Source: JAEUKA01 sp035328405
Lineage (GTDB): Bacteria; Myxococcota_A; Polyangia; Palsa-1104; JAEUJZ01
Direction of reading: 5' to 3'
NCBI GenBank assembly: GCA_035328405.1
Contig: DAOLIT010000016.1
Location: 1-64,000, forward strand
DNA length: 64,000 nucleotides
The position numbers and the translations under genes were made by a program. How positions within the stretch are numbered: the first letter of the stretch is position 1; the number at the start of each line of letters is the position of its first letter. A model generated the notes under the pieces. It saw only the letters and a list, made by a program, of their open reading frames with translations. It was not told where the DNA came from and ran no database searches. Below, in pieces: positions 8,171 to 16,403 of the stretch.

Positions 8171-9229
8171 ATGGTTTCTTCTCGTCGATTTCCCCGCGTG
8201 TTTTCCTTCGCGGTTCTTCTCGGCTGCGGTGTGGCAGCGTGTGGCACGTTGGGGGATGGTGTCCCACCAAAGGACGAATGGCCCCGTACGCCCCTGCGAG
8301 GTTTCGTTTTGCGAAATCTGGAATCGCCGATGTTCCTGGAAAAGGCTGGTTTCGATTTGGACATGCCCTCGCTCGAACCGCTCGAAAAAGCCACGCAACT
8401 TCGCGTGTTCGGACACCTGGCACCGCGCAATTTCCCGAATCAAACGCAGCTTTTCTCGGCGACTCGAAAGAACTTGGACGATCCCGGCGAACCCGATGAA
8501 ACCATAGGCCCGACGCTTGTGTGGGAAGGTGCGAGTTTGAGGGACCCCGTTTGGTTGCCCTTGGGACTCGGAACCGATCGTTTTTCCGCTCCCTTGCTGT
8601 TCTACGGAACCGGAAGCGGTGCGCTGGGCGTGATGTGGCGCGAGGCCGATGGAATGCTGTCGCGCGCTCCGCATCCGCTTCTTTTGCCCGGTCGATTGTC
8701 CCCCGCTCCGGTCGGACGGATTTCGCCGGTCCTCATCGGGTCGCGTCTGCGCCTGTATTTTGTCGGCGAAGATCAAACCGTGCGCTGTGCAGAAACCGAG
8801 GCCAGTCAAGCCGAACAAGCCGTCCTACACGGCACAAGCGCCGATTTTTCCGAAAGCCCTGCCCTGTTGCGCGCCCAGGATTTTTCGGTCGCCCTTTCGC
8901 GCAGCCAGACCGTTCCCGCAGAGCGAATCAGCGCCGTGTTTGTCCGAAACGTACGCACACCCGCAGGCCGCGACCGCTTCGATTTGTACGCTCGCGCCGA
9001 GGCAGGTGGCAAAGCAACGCTTGTGGCCGCGTCCTCGTTTTCGGGGACCGCAGCAGAGCCCTTTCTGCCCGTTTCCGACCCCCTTCTGGCTGAAACCGGA
9101 GGCGCAACTCCCGGCGGACCCCAAGTGGCTGAAAGCGGCAGGATGATGATTTTGTGGCTTGGGCTCAAAACCATTTCAAGCGGAATTTCCGTCGCTGTGC
9201 AACAAAAGGACCTGCCCCCTTCGCCATGA
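8171..9229 (+). CDS. putative lipoprotein, propeller-like
   Basis: A 352-residue exported protein. After a basic N-terminus and hydrophobic core come two possible lipidation cysteines, LLGC at residue 19 or VAAC at residue 24. Segments such as LRDPVWLPLG, LLFYGTGSG and RLYFVGED recur in a way reminiscent of the five-bladed propeller of GH43/GH32-like proteins, but I cannot identify catalytic acids, so no enzyme activity is claimed. Its stop codon overlaps the start of the serine hydrolase gene (ATGA), implying translational coupling and a joint role. A 6-bp hairpin (CCTCAA/TTGAGG, 8096-8117) lies between it and the kinase gene. Confidence 0.65.
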   Translation: MVSSRRFPRVFSFAVLLGCGVAACGTLGDGVPPKDEWPRTPLRGFVLRNLESPMFLEKAGFDLDMPSLEPLEKATQLRVFGHLAPRNFPNQTQLFSATRKNLDDPGEPDETIGPTLVWEGASLRDPVWLPLGLGTDRFSAPLLFYGTGSGALGVMWREADGMLSRAPHPLLLPGRLSPAPVGRISPVLIGSRLRLYFVGEDQTVRCAETEASQAEQAVLHGTSADFSESPALLRAQDFSVALSRSQTVPAERISAVFVRNVRTPAGRDRFDLYARAEAGGKATLVAASSFSGTAAEPFLPVSDPLLAETGGATPGGPQVAESGRMMILWLGLKTISSGISVAVQQKDLPPSP

Positions 9230-10314
9230 ATCCATTGCTTGTATCCATCGAAAAACTGCTTTCCGCAAACGTCGGTGTCGCCTACTCCGCTGCATCCCTC
9301 TCGTTTGGAAAAGGTGCCATACCCAGCACGATTGTCGTCGGCAACGCGCATGAAGCAACGTGGTTTGACCTTGCATCCCTGACCAAACCCCTTTCGACCG
9401 CGCTTCTGACCATGAGGCTTTGCGACCAAAACAAAGTGCAGCTCGATGAGAGCGTTCTTCCCGACGCGACGCTCGTCCATCTTCTGTCTCACACCGCTGG
9501 TTTTCCTGCGTGTTTTCCGCCGTTGTGGGCTGAAAAACAGGGCCTCCTTCAACGCCCATCGGATCTTTCGCGAAAAGCCGTTCTCCAATCGGCTGCCCAA
9601 GCCGATCGCGAAGCCGTCGGACGACGTTCGGTGTATTCCGATCTGGGTTACATCGTCCTTGGCGATCTGCTGGAACACAGAGGCCAGGCCCGTCTGGACG
9701 AGCAACTGTCTCAGCTGCTGGCACCGCTCGAACTGTCCCTCGGTTTTCGTCCGCTCGACCGCGTTGCTTCCGACGTGCCCAAGCCTCAAGACATCGCACC
9801 GACGCGCCGCGAAACACCGCACCGAGAGGAACTCGTAGGCGTGGTCCACGACGATACTGCCCGTGCCATGCTCGGCGTCGCCGGACACGCGGGTTTGTTC
9901 GGAACAAGCACCGCCGTGTATCGACTGACAAACGCGCTCCTTCACCGATATCACGACGAAAAGCCAACCCAAAAACACCTGTGCCTCCGTTCCCAGACGG
10001 TGCGGCGTTTTTTTCGTCTTCCCGCACAGCCGGGCCTGCCAGGAACATTCGGTTTGGGGTTTGATCATCCCGACCCGATTCGCCCCGGTGAGCCCTGCCT
10101 CTCTTCTGCCGGAACGCTGTGGCCGCGCGACGGGGTTGGACACTTGGGTTTCACCGGTTGTTCTTTTTGGTTGGACCAAAAAACGCGCTTGTGTGCAGTG
10201 CTTGTATCCAATCGTGTGTGTGCGAAAACCACAATCGAAGCAGAACAGCGAAAAGCCGCGCTGCGTGTGCTTCGACCCGCGCTGCACGACGCAATCGTTC
10301 GTTGGGCATCCTAA
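9226..10314 (+). CDS. beta-lactamase-family serine hydrolase
   Basis: A 362-residue member of the class C beta-lactamase / DD-peptidase / esterase superfamily (PF00144-like). The nucleophile motif SLTK is at residues 51-54, a YSD element replaces the usual YxN at about 137-139, and HLGFTG near the C-terminus fits the KTG-equivalent strand. A frame-open upstream start exists at 9154, but the ATG at 9226, overlapping the previous stop as ATGA, aligns better with the family. I see no signal peptide from this start, so it may act in the cytoplasm, unlike its lipoprotein partner. Substrate unknown (peptidoglycan peptide or ester). Confidence 0.8.
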   Translation: MNPLLVSIEKLLSANVGVAYSAASLSFGKGAIPSTIVVGNAHEATWFDLASLTKPLSTALLTMRLCDQNKVQLDESVLPDATLVHLLSHTAGFPACFPPLWAEKQGLLQRPSDLSRKAVLQSAAQADREAVGRRSVYSDLGYIVLGDLLEHRGQARLDEQLSQLLAPLELSLGFRPLDRVASDVPKPQDIAPTRRETPHREELVGVVHDDTARAMLGVAGHAGLFGTSTAVYRLTNALLHRYHDEKPTQKHLCLRSQTVRRFFRLPAQPGLPGTFGLGFDHPDPIRPGEPCLSSAGTLWPRDGVGHLGFTGCSFWLDQKTRLCAVLVSNRVCAKTTIEAEQRKAALRVLRPALHDAIVRWAS

Positions 10315-10404
10315 ATCGCGATCGGAAAAAACTTCGTGCTCCCGAAACAGTTTTTCGTGGGAAGGCATCTATCGGAACGCAAGAGCGATTTTTGGGTCGT
10401 TTTC

Positions 10405-10433
10405 GGCCTCGGGAGTTTCCATCCGCAGAGGCC
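10405..10433 (+). repeat. leader hairpin upstream of prenyl synthase gene
   Basis: GGCCTC and GAGGCC form a perfect 6-bp stem with a 17-base loop. It sits 10 bp before the intrinsic terminator at 10444, so the 185-bp gap between the serine hydrolase gene and the prenyl synthase gene holds two consecutive hairpins. Confidence 0.4.
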
Positions 10434-10443
10434 ATACTTGTCA

Positions 10444-10486
10444 ACGCAGCCCCTCCAAATGAATCTTTAGGGCTGCGTGTTTTTTT
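10444..10486 (+). terminator. rho-independent terminator / possible attenuator
   Basis: ACGCAGCCC pairs with GGGCTGCGT (9 bp, 17-base loop), followed by G and a run of seven T. This is the clearest intrinsic terminator in the window. It ends one base before the GAGGAG ribosome site of the next gene, leaving no space for a separate downstream promoter, so it may act as an attenuator for that gene as well as ending the upstream operon. Confidence 0.8.
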
Positions 10487-10499
10487 GAGGAGCATGGGA

Positions 10500-11405
10500 A
10501 TGTTTGGCGCTGTCAGCCCTGCACAAAAAATTGATCCCGTCGAAGAAGCTCTTTTGGCGCTGCTTCCACAAAAAGAGGACCCGCCCGAAACGCTGCATCG
10601 TGCAATGCACCATGCGGTTTTTTCTGGTGGAAAGCGGATTCGGCCCAGGTTGCTTCTGACCGTCGCATCCGCATGTGCCGCAGACGATGCAGAGCTGGAC
10701 TTGGCGATGCGCGCCGGTTGCGCGATTGAGTTCATTCACTCGGCGTCTTTGGTTCATGACGATTTGCCGTGTTTCGACGATGCCGATGTGCGCCGGGGAA
10801 AGCCGACGGTTCACAAACTGTTCGGCGAACCGATGGCCGTTCTCGCTGGTGACGCGCTGCTCACGCGAGCATTTGAAGTGCTTGCCGATGCGCCGTCTCG
10901 GCTCGCTCGGCGCGCCCTCCGAATTGTCGGTTTGCTCGGTCAGGCGACCGGTTCCAAAGAGGGCATCATCGGGGGCCAAAGCCTCGAACAGCACGGTCTC
11001 GACGGGAGCATTCTTGACCGATATCACGCGATGAAGACCGCCGCGCTGTTTCGTCTGGCCGCTTCTGCCGGCGCTGTCGCTGCAGGTGCCACCGACGCAG
11101 AGGGATGGGGCGAAGTCGGGCATTGTTTGGGGCTTGCGTACCAACTCGCAGACGATCTGTGCGATGCGGTCAGTTCCCCGGACATCGCAGGAAAGCCTGT
11201 CCGACGGGACGAGACACTCGGGAGACCCAACGCCGCGCTCTTGTCCGGCGAAGGCCAAACCAAACAACGCCTGGTCGCCTTTGTGTTGCGCGCCCAAGCC
11301 CGAACGCGCGAATTGGCCGCAGATCCCAAACCGCTCCTCGACTTGATCGAAGAACTGAGCAACCACTTTCTGAAAACCACCCACAAAACCGCGCCCGCCG
11401 GGTAG
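10500..11405 (+). CDS. ispA: polyprenyl (farnesyl/geranylgeranyl) diphosphate synthase
   Basis: A 301-residue trans-prenyltransferase that condenses isopentenyl diphosphate with allylic diphosphates to make short-chain isoprenoid precursors for quinones, carriers and other lipids. The first Asp-rich motif DDLPCFDD is at about residues 87-94, directly followed by the RRGKPT segment, and the second, DDLCD, at about 218. The length matches IspA-type enzymes. The ATG at 10500 has GAGGAG seven bases upstream; another ATG at 10494 is too close to that site. Unusually, xseB, its common neighbour in other bacteria, lies 24 kb away. Exact chain length of product is not decidable here. Followed 12 bp later by a DUF3108 gene. 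Confidence 0.88.
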   Translation: MFGAVSPAQKIDPVEEALLALLPQKEDPPETLHRAMHHAVFSGGKRIRPRLLLTVASACAADDAELDLAMRAGCAIEFIHSASLVHDDLPCFDDADVRRGKPTVHKLFGEPMAVLAGDALLTRAFEVLADAPSRLARRALRIVGLLGQATGSKEGIIGGQSLEQHGLDGSILDRYHAMKTAALFRLAASAGAVAAGATDAEGWGEVGHCLGLAYQLADDLCDAVSSPDIAGKPVRRDETLGRPNAALLSGEGQTKQRLVAFVLRAQARTRELAADPKPLLDLIEELSNHFLKTTHKTAPAG

Positions 11406-11417
11406 CCAACAAAGGCA

Positions 11418-12389
11418 ATGAAGAGACGGGCAGGCTTGTCTCGTCCAAGGAATATGTGCCCAAACACCAAGTTCCAGTTGGCTCTGTCGTTTGCCTTGTG
11501 CGCGATTCCTTCTTTTGCGCCTGCAAAACAAGGCCCCGAGCGCCAGGGCGAGGCCTACACCTTTGCGCTTCGTTTCCTCGGCTCTGTTGAGGCGGGCCGA
11601 GCGCGTTTGGCGATCTCGCCGCCCGTCCCAAAAGGCCAAAGTCACATCATCCGAATCGCTGCGGAAGCCGAGGCCCTCGGGCTTGCCAAAGCCCTCACCG
11701 GTCTTCACGAAAACTATCGACTCGAACTCGACAGCGCGACCTTTTTGCCCCGATCGATCATCCTCGAAGAAACTGGCTGGCGCGTGCGCAGCGCGAACGT
11801 TGTTCTCGACGGAAAAACGGCGTCACTCACGATCAAGCGACCACAGGGTGAAAGCCAATACAAAGCACTCATGCCGTCTGAGCCGCTGGAACCGCTGTCT
11901 GTTCTGTTGCTTCTGCGGGCCCTGCGTTTGCACGATGGCGACGAAATAGACTTGGTTCTCCTCGATGGGTCCGCGTTCTATCAAGGCACCATGCAGGTCG
12001 TGGGCCGCGAGGAAGTTCTCTTGCCGTTTGGTGCTCAGAAAGCCATCAAACTCGCCTGCAAAGGCGAACGCATTTCGATCGTTGGTCACAAGATCGGCAA
12101 ACCCCCTCGATACGGCACCGTGTGGGTCAGCGATGACAAAGCGCGCATTCCCCTCAGAATCGAAGGCGAAACCGAGCTAGGAAAAGCCGAGTTTGTCCTG
12201 ACCAGCGTCGAAAAAGGCCGCAAGCCGCTGCCCCTTCCTCAGAAAATCATCGGGCTCACACAAAGACCATTTGTGCCCGGTTCTCGCCAGGCAAGCATGC
12301 CACCTACATCCCCCACATCGGCCACTTCGCCCCTCCAATCCCCTACCTCACCCATACCCCCGACGCCGCCAGCGTCCTTTACCCAATAG
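11418..12389 (+). CDS. exported DUF3108-family protein
   Basis: A 323-residue protein with an N-terminal signal sequence (hydrophobic core around residues 17-32, cleavage likely near SFAPA) and a body matching DUF3108. The match rests on a YTFALRFLGSVEAGRARL start, a strand ladder, and a YGTVWVSDDKARIPLRIE segment followed by GKAEFVLTSVE. These proteins are periplasmic or outer-membrane associated with no established activity. The last 50 residues are Pro/Ser/Thr-rich and disordered. Two starts are possible, at 11418 or 11454; the upstream one gives a longer basic N-terminus. The 3' end overlaps the convergent amidohydrolase gene by 11 bp. It probably shares a transcript with the prenyl synthase gene. 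Confidence 0.72.
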   Translation: MKRRAGLSRPRNMCPNTKFQLALSFALCAIPSFAPAKQGPERQGEAYTFALRFLGSVEAGRARLAISPPVPKGQSHIIRIAAEAEALGLAKALTGLHENYRLELDSATFLPRSIILEETGWRVRSANVVLDGKTASLTIKRPQGESQYKALMPSEPLEPLSVLLLLRALRLHDGDEIDLVLLDGSAFYQGTMQVVGREEVLLPFGAQKAIKLACKGERISIVGHKIGKPPRYGTVWVSDDKARIPLRIEGETELGKAEFVLTSVEKGRKPLPLPQKIIGLTQRPFVPGSRQASMPPTSPTSATSPLQSPTSPIPPTPPASFTQ

Positions 12390-13707
12390 GCTCCGCCAGC
12401 GCCGACAAATCCAAGCCTGTGCGTGCCGTGAGCTGCCCGTTTTCGACGAGCAGTTCTCCTTCCACAAAGACATCGCGCACGTCGCTGCCCTGCGTTGCAT
12501 ACGCCATCATCGACAGCGGATCGTGCCGGGGCAGTTGTCCGGCCTGGCCGCGCCCCACCACGATCACATCAGCCCATTTGCCCGGTTCGAGCGAGCCGAT
12601 TTGGTCCGCAAGACCCAGCGCCGCCGCACCACCCATCGTCGCCAACCGAAGCGCCTGGAACGCGGAAAGCGCCGTTGGACCATGCAGTCCTTTTTGCAGC
12701 AGCGAACACAACCGCATCTCGGCAAACCCATCCAGCCGGTTGTTGCACGGCGCGCCATCAGCCCCGAGCCCCACGTTCACGCCCATCGAAAGAAACTTCA
12801 CAAGCCGCGCAATCCCCGAACCCAGCTTGAGGTTGCTCGACGGACAATGTGCGACGTGGGTCCCATCCGCTCGGAGCGCGCTGATTTCCTTCTCGCTCAC
12901 ATGGACACAGTGTGCGAGCACCGTGCGAGGACCAAAAATGCCGCGCTCTCGAAGCGCCATCACATTCGGCAGCCCCGTGCGCGACAAAACCAACGCAATT
13001 TCGTCCAGTTGTTCGCTCGCGTGGGTGTGAATGCCCGGTCCAGAAAGCGTCTGTGCCCCAACCAACTCCGCAACGCCTCGCAGAAGTTCGTCCGTACACG
13101 ACACCAAAAAACGCGGCGCATACGCATATCGCAATCGCCCGTGACCATGCCAGCGACGACAAAGTGCCTCAGCCTCTGCAAGAGACGCCCGCGTGTCTTC
13201 GCGCAAGGATGACGGCACCGTTTCGGGGTGATCCATCATCGCTTTGCCCAACGTCGCCCGCACGCCCGTCGCATCCACCGCAGCACACAGCGCGTCGTGG
13301 TGGCGCACCGTCCCCATGTCCAAAAACGAGGTCGTTCCCGACAGCAAAAGCTCCGCGACGCCGATTTGCGCCGCTCGCTGAATGGTTTTTTCGGTCAGCG
13401 CAGCCTCATACGGCAACACCCGTTCGTTCAGCCAGCGCAACAGCGGCAAATCATCGGCCAGCCCTCGCGCCAGCGTTTGGCACAAATGGACGTGCGCTTG
13501 CACAAGACCAGGCATCACCACGCACCCGCTGACCTCGTGTGTGCGAACGCCGCGCAACCGAGGATCGTCCGCCCGAAACGTCCCGAGCGCCGAAATTCGT
13601 CCGTTCTCGATCAGCAAATCCGCCGATACCACCGGCTCGTCTTCGCGCATCGTCAGCAGCGTTCCGCCCCGCAACAGCCAGTTTTTTTCCGTCGGCATGG
13701 CACTCAT
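12379..13707 (-). CDS. amidohydrolase, nucleobase/nucleoside deaminase type
   Basis: A 442-residue zinc-dependent deaminase of the TRZ/ATZ (MtaD/SAH-deaminase-like) amidohydrolase group. Metal ligands are visible as HVH in PGLVQAHVHL, His in GIHTHASE, His in LAHCVH and Asp in GLGADGAPCNN. Its start overlaps the cdd stop as ATGA and it ends a six-gene nucleoside catabolic operon, so a purine or thio/deoxy-adenosine substrate is the natural guess; context is the only evidence for this. Alternative substrates in the family include guanine, 8-oxoguanine and S-adenosylhomocysteine. Confidence 0.8.
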   Translation of the reverse strand: MSAMPTEKNWLLRGGTLLTMREDEPVVSADLLIENGRISALGTFRADDPRLRGVRTHEVSGCVVMPGLVQAHVHLCQTLARGLADDLPLLRWLNERVLPYEAALTEKTIQRAAQIGVAELLLSGTTSFLDMGTVRHHDALCAAVDATGVRATLGKAMMDHPETVPSSLREDTRASLAEAEALCRRWHGHGRLRYAYAPRFLVSCTDELLRGVAELVGAQTLSGPGIHTHASEQLDEIALVLSRTGLPNVMALRERGIFGPRTVLAHCVHVSEKEISALRADGTHVAHCPSSNLKLGSGIARLVKFLSMGVNVGLGADGAPCNNRLDGFAEMRLCSLLQKGLHGPTALSAFQALRLATMGGAAALGLADQIGSLEPGKWADVIVVGRGQAGQLPRHDPLSMMAYATQGSDVRDVFVEGELLVENGQLTARTGLDLSALAEPIG

Positions 13708-14150
13708 CCGAGCAATGCTCCCGGTCGAAAGGCGCGCGGCAAAAGGGCCGCAAGTGTCGTTTTTTCCGCCACCCCATCAGGTGAAACCAGCAACAGGTCG
13801 AGATCCTCGCAAAACTCCGAAAGGGTCTGCCGACACATGCCACAAGGTGCGGCAGGAGGCGACAACCGCGTACAAATCGCCATCGCTGAAAAAACGCGAA
13901 CGCCCGCCAAAACGCCTGCTATCACCGCCGTTCGCTCCGCACACACCGTCAGGCCATACGACGCATTTTCAACATTTGCGCCCACAAAAATCCGTCCGTC
14001 TGCCCCACGCAACGCAGCACCCACCGGAAAACGCGAATACGGTGCATACGCAAGCCCTTGCGCCAAAATTGCTTGCTCAGCCAGCTCGCAAAGCCCCGGA
14101 GGCAGCGTTTGCCCGGTCCTGTGGTCCAGAAAAACCCGCGCCATGTTCAC
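13704..14150 (-). CDS. cdd: cytidine deaminase
   Basis: A 148-residue homotetrameric-type cytidine/deoxycytidine deaminase that converts (deoxy)cytidine to (deoxy)uridine. The active site reads CAERTAV (Cys about 70, catalytic Glu 72) and PCGMCRQ (Cys 103 and 106), together the three zinc ligands. YAPYSRFPVGAAL and GANVENASYGL, typical of the family, are also present. The length is normal. It overlaps the upstream purine nucleoside phosphorylase gene and the downstream amidohydrolase gene by 4 bp each, so its translation is likely coupled to both. Confidence 0.95.
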   Translation of the reverse strand: MNMARVFLDHRTGQTLPPGLCELAEQAILAQGLAYAPYSRFPVGAALRGADGRIFVGANVENASYGLTVCAERTAVIAGVLAGVRVFSAMAICTRLSPPAAPCGMCRQTLSEFCEDLDLLLVSPDGVAEKTTLAALLPRAFRPGALLG

Positions 14151-15040
14151 GCACTCCGCGTGTCGCGCTGCGAAAGCGCCGACAAAATCCCGTCGAGGAG
14201 CTGAATAAACTTCCCTTGCACCCTCGCCCCCGTTTCCGTGACTTCTTCGTGCGACAAAGGCACCTTGGAAATCCCCGCCGCCAGGTTGCTTACGCAGCTG
14301 ACCCCTACCACCTTGGCCCCCATGTGCCGCGCTGCAATCGCTTCAGCCACCGTGGACATCCCCACCAAGTCCGCTCCGAGCCCCGCTAGCATCCTCACTT
14401 CCGACGGCGTTTCATATTGCGGCCCAAGCAACCCCGCATACACCCCTGTCTTTAACGGCCGTCCAAACGCCTTCGCCGCCACGCCTTGTACAAGCTCGCA
14501 CAGCGACCTGTCGTACACCTCTGACATGTCGGGAAAACGCGGACCCAGGCGCGCATCATTTGGGCCTCTGAGCGGCGAATCTCCCGTCAGGTTCAAGTGA
14601 TCCCGAATCAGCACCAAATCGCCCGGCTCAAGCCCCGCACCGATGCCTCCCGCCGCGTTCGTCAGCACCACCGTTTTGCACCCCAGCGCAATCAACGTTC
14701 GCAACGGAAACACCACCGTCTGAGGACTGTGCCCTTCATACGCATGAATCCGACCTTGCAACAGCAGCACTTCAAGGCCGGTGCCATCGCCAGTTTTGCC
14801 TACCCGGCCATACACCAACCGACCCGCATGTCCAACCACCGTCGAGCGCGGAAAACCCACTTCGCCGCAATCCACGACCACCGCATCCGAAAGCGAGTCC
14901 GCGTACCGCCCCAACCCCGACCCCAGCACGAGCGCCACACGCGGTGCCGCCCCCTCGGGCAATCGCGCCAAAACCAACCGAGCCGAAGCCTGTATCGCGT
15001 CGTAGTGGGCTTGCGCCCCTTCCAAATTTGAGTGGGTCAT
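14147..15040 (-). CDS. punA: purine nucleoside phosphorylase
   Basis: A 297-residue member of the trimeric PNP / MTA phosphorylase family, which splits inosine and guanosine (and deoxy forms) with phosphate to the base and (deoxy)ribose-1-phosphate. Seen: VLGSGLG near residue 40 (phosphate site), FPRSTVVGHAG, the VLTNAAGGI stretch, and GPQYETPSEVRML followed by DLVGMSTVAEAIAARH. This is the family that includes Bacillus PunA and mammalian PNP, not the hexameric DeoD type. It is joined to deoA and cdd by 4-bp overlaps; its product feeds the phosphopentomutase encoded upstream in the operon. Confidence 0.93.
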   Translation of the reverse strand: MTHSNLEGAQAHYDAIQASARLVLARLPEGAAPRVALVLGSGLGRYADSLSDAVVVDCGEVGFPRSTVVGHAGRLVYGRVGKTGDGTGLEVLLLQGRIHAYEGHSPQTVVFPLRTLIALGCKTVVLTNAAGGIGAGLEPGDLVLIRDHLNLTGDSPLRGPNDARLGPRFPDMSEVYDRSLCELVQGVAAKAFGRPLKTGVYAGLLGPQYETPSEVRMLAGLGADLVGMSTVAEAIAARHMGAKVVGVSCVSNLAAGISKVPLSHEEVTETGARVQGKFIQLLDGILSALSQRDTRSA

Positions 15041-16368
15041 TTCAGCACATCCAAAATCAGCGGTTTTTGCGCAGGCGGCTCCGTCGAGATTTCATACGCC
15101 GACTCCAAAAGCGTCTTCGCTCGTTCGCGGCGACCCTCGGGCCAATCCGCAGCCACAGCAAAGTGACACAGTGCCTCACCCGCCTCGACACGCTCGCCCA
15201 CTTTGCGATCCAGGAAAATGAACGCTGCCGGGTCGATGGTGTCTTCTTTGCGCTCTCGGCCTGCACCGATCGCCACGCCCGCCCAACCGACCGCTTCAGC
15301 ATCCATGCGCGCCACAAAACCCGATGACTGCGCCACGATCGCCACTCGGTTGGTGTGCAAACAGGTTTGCCGCCAAGGTTCGTGCGGGTCGCGCAGGTCG
15401 ATCATCGCCCCCTGCATCGCCGCGCATCGCTGGAGCCGCCCGAGCGCCTCTCCATTGCGCAGCGATTCCGCGACCCGCGCGCGACCGTCCTCCTCCGTCT
15501 GAGCCATTCCCCCAAGCCGCAACATCTCTCCACCCAACGCCACCGTAAGCTCGACCAAATCCGGCTCGCCTGCACCCTCCAGCACATGCAGCGATTCCAG
15601 CACTTCCGCCGCGTTGCCCACATATCGCCCCAGCGGCTGATCCATGTTCGTCAAAAACGCCGTAACCTGCTTCCCCGCCCGTCGCCCAATCGAGACCAGC
15701 GTCGAAGCCAACTGATACGCCGCATCGCGCGTCTTCATGAACGCACCTGTACCCACCTTCACATCCAACACCAGACCATCGATGCCCTCTGCCAATTTTT
15801 TCGACATGATGGACGCAGCGATGAGCGGAATGGACTCGACCGTCGCCGTCACGTCCCGAAGCGCATACAGCGCCTTGTCCGCTGGTACGAGCGTGTCCGT
15901 CTGCCCAATGAGCGACAGACCCGCCCGCCTGAGCACCGTCCGAAACTCAGGCACCGACAGCCTCGTCGAAAACCCCGGAATCGACTCCAACTTATCGAGC
16001 GTCCCGCCCGTGTGCCCAAGCCCCCGCCCCGAAATCATCGGCACACGAACCCCGCACGCCGCAACCGCCGGAGCCAAATGCAGCGAAATCTTGTCCCCAA
16101 TTCCGCCCGTCGAGTGCTTGTCAATTTTTGCGCCCGGCACATCCGCAAGACCGATCACTTCGCCCGAGCGCAGCATCGCTTCCGTCAGTGCCAGCAGCTC
16201 GCCCTCCGACATTCCAGTAAAGAAAATGGCCATCAGCAGCGCCGCAGCCTGGTAGTCCGGCACGTTGCCCTTCGTGTAATCGGACACAAACTGGACAATT
16301 TCTTCACTCGACAGCACATGGCCATCGCGTTTCTTTCGGATGATTTCTACGGGGTTGTATGAGTTCAT
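15037..16368 (-). CDS. deoA: pyrimidine-nucleoside / thymidine phosphorylase
   Basis: A 443-residue enzyme cleaving thymidine and uridine to base and (deoxy)ribose-1-phosphate. The N-terminal helical domain (VEIIRKKRDGHVLSSEEI) is followed by the family signature KHSTGGIGDK at residues 84-93, and by GRGLGHTGGTLDKLE. The length matches dimeric phosphorylases. The ATG at 16368 aligns with the family; a GGAG lies 16 bases upstream, so the start is poorly supported by a ribosome site, but upstream in-frame residues are not family-like. It lies 35 bp after deoB and overlaps punA by 4 bp. Symbol could equally be pdp. Confidence 0.92.
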   Translation of the reverse strand: MNSYNPVEIIRKKRDGHVLSSEEIVQFVSDYTKGNVPDYQAAALLMAIFFTGMSEGELLALTEAMLRSGEVIGLADVPGAKIDKHSTGGIGDKISLHLAPAVAACGVRVPMISGRGLGHTGGTLDKLESIPGFSTRLSVPEFRTVLRRAGLSLIGQTDTLVPADKALYALRDVTATVESIPLIAASIMSKKLAEGIDGLVLDVKVGTGAFMKTRDAAYQLASTLVSIGRRAGKQVTAFLTNMDQPLGRYVGNAAEVLESLHVLEGAGEPDLVELTVALGGEMLRLGGMAQTEEDGRARVAESLRNGEALGRLQRCAAMQGAMIDLRDPHEPWRQTCLHTNRVAIVAQSSGFVARMDAEAVGWAGVAIGAGRERKEDTIDPAAFIFLDRKVGERVEAGEALCHFAVAADWPEGRRERAKTLLESAYEISTEPPAQKPLILDVLK

Positions 16369-16403
16369 GTGAGTACTTTGCACACTCCAAAAGTTCGTGT
16401 CGC

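Noticed and set aside
8806..10368. A 520-residue minus-strand open frame
   Set aside because: It is antisense to the lipoprotein and serine hydrolase genes, both of which have clear motifs and coupling; no recognisable domain in the antisense reading.
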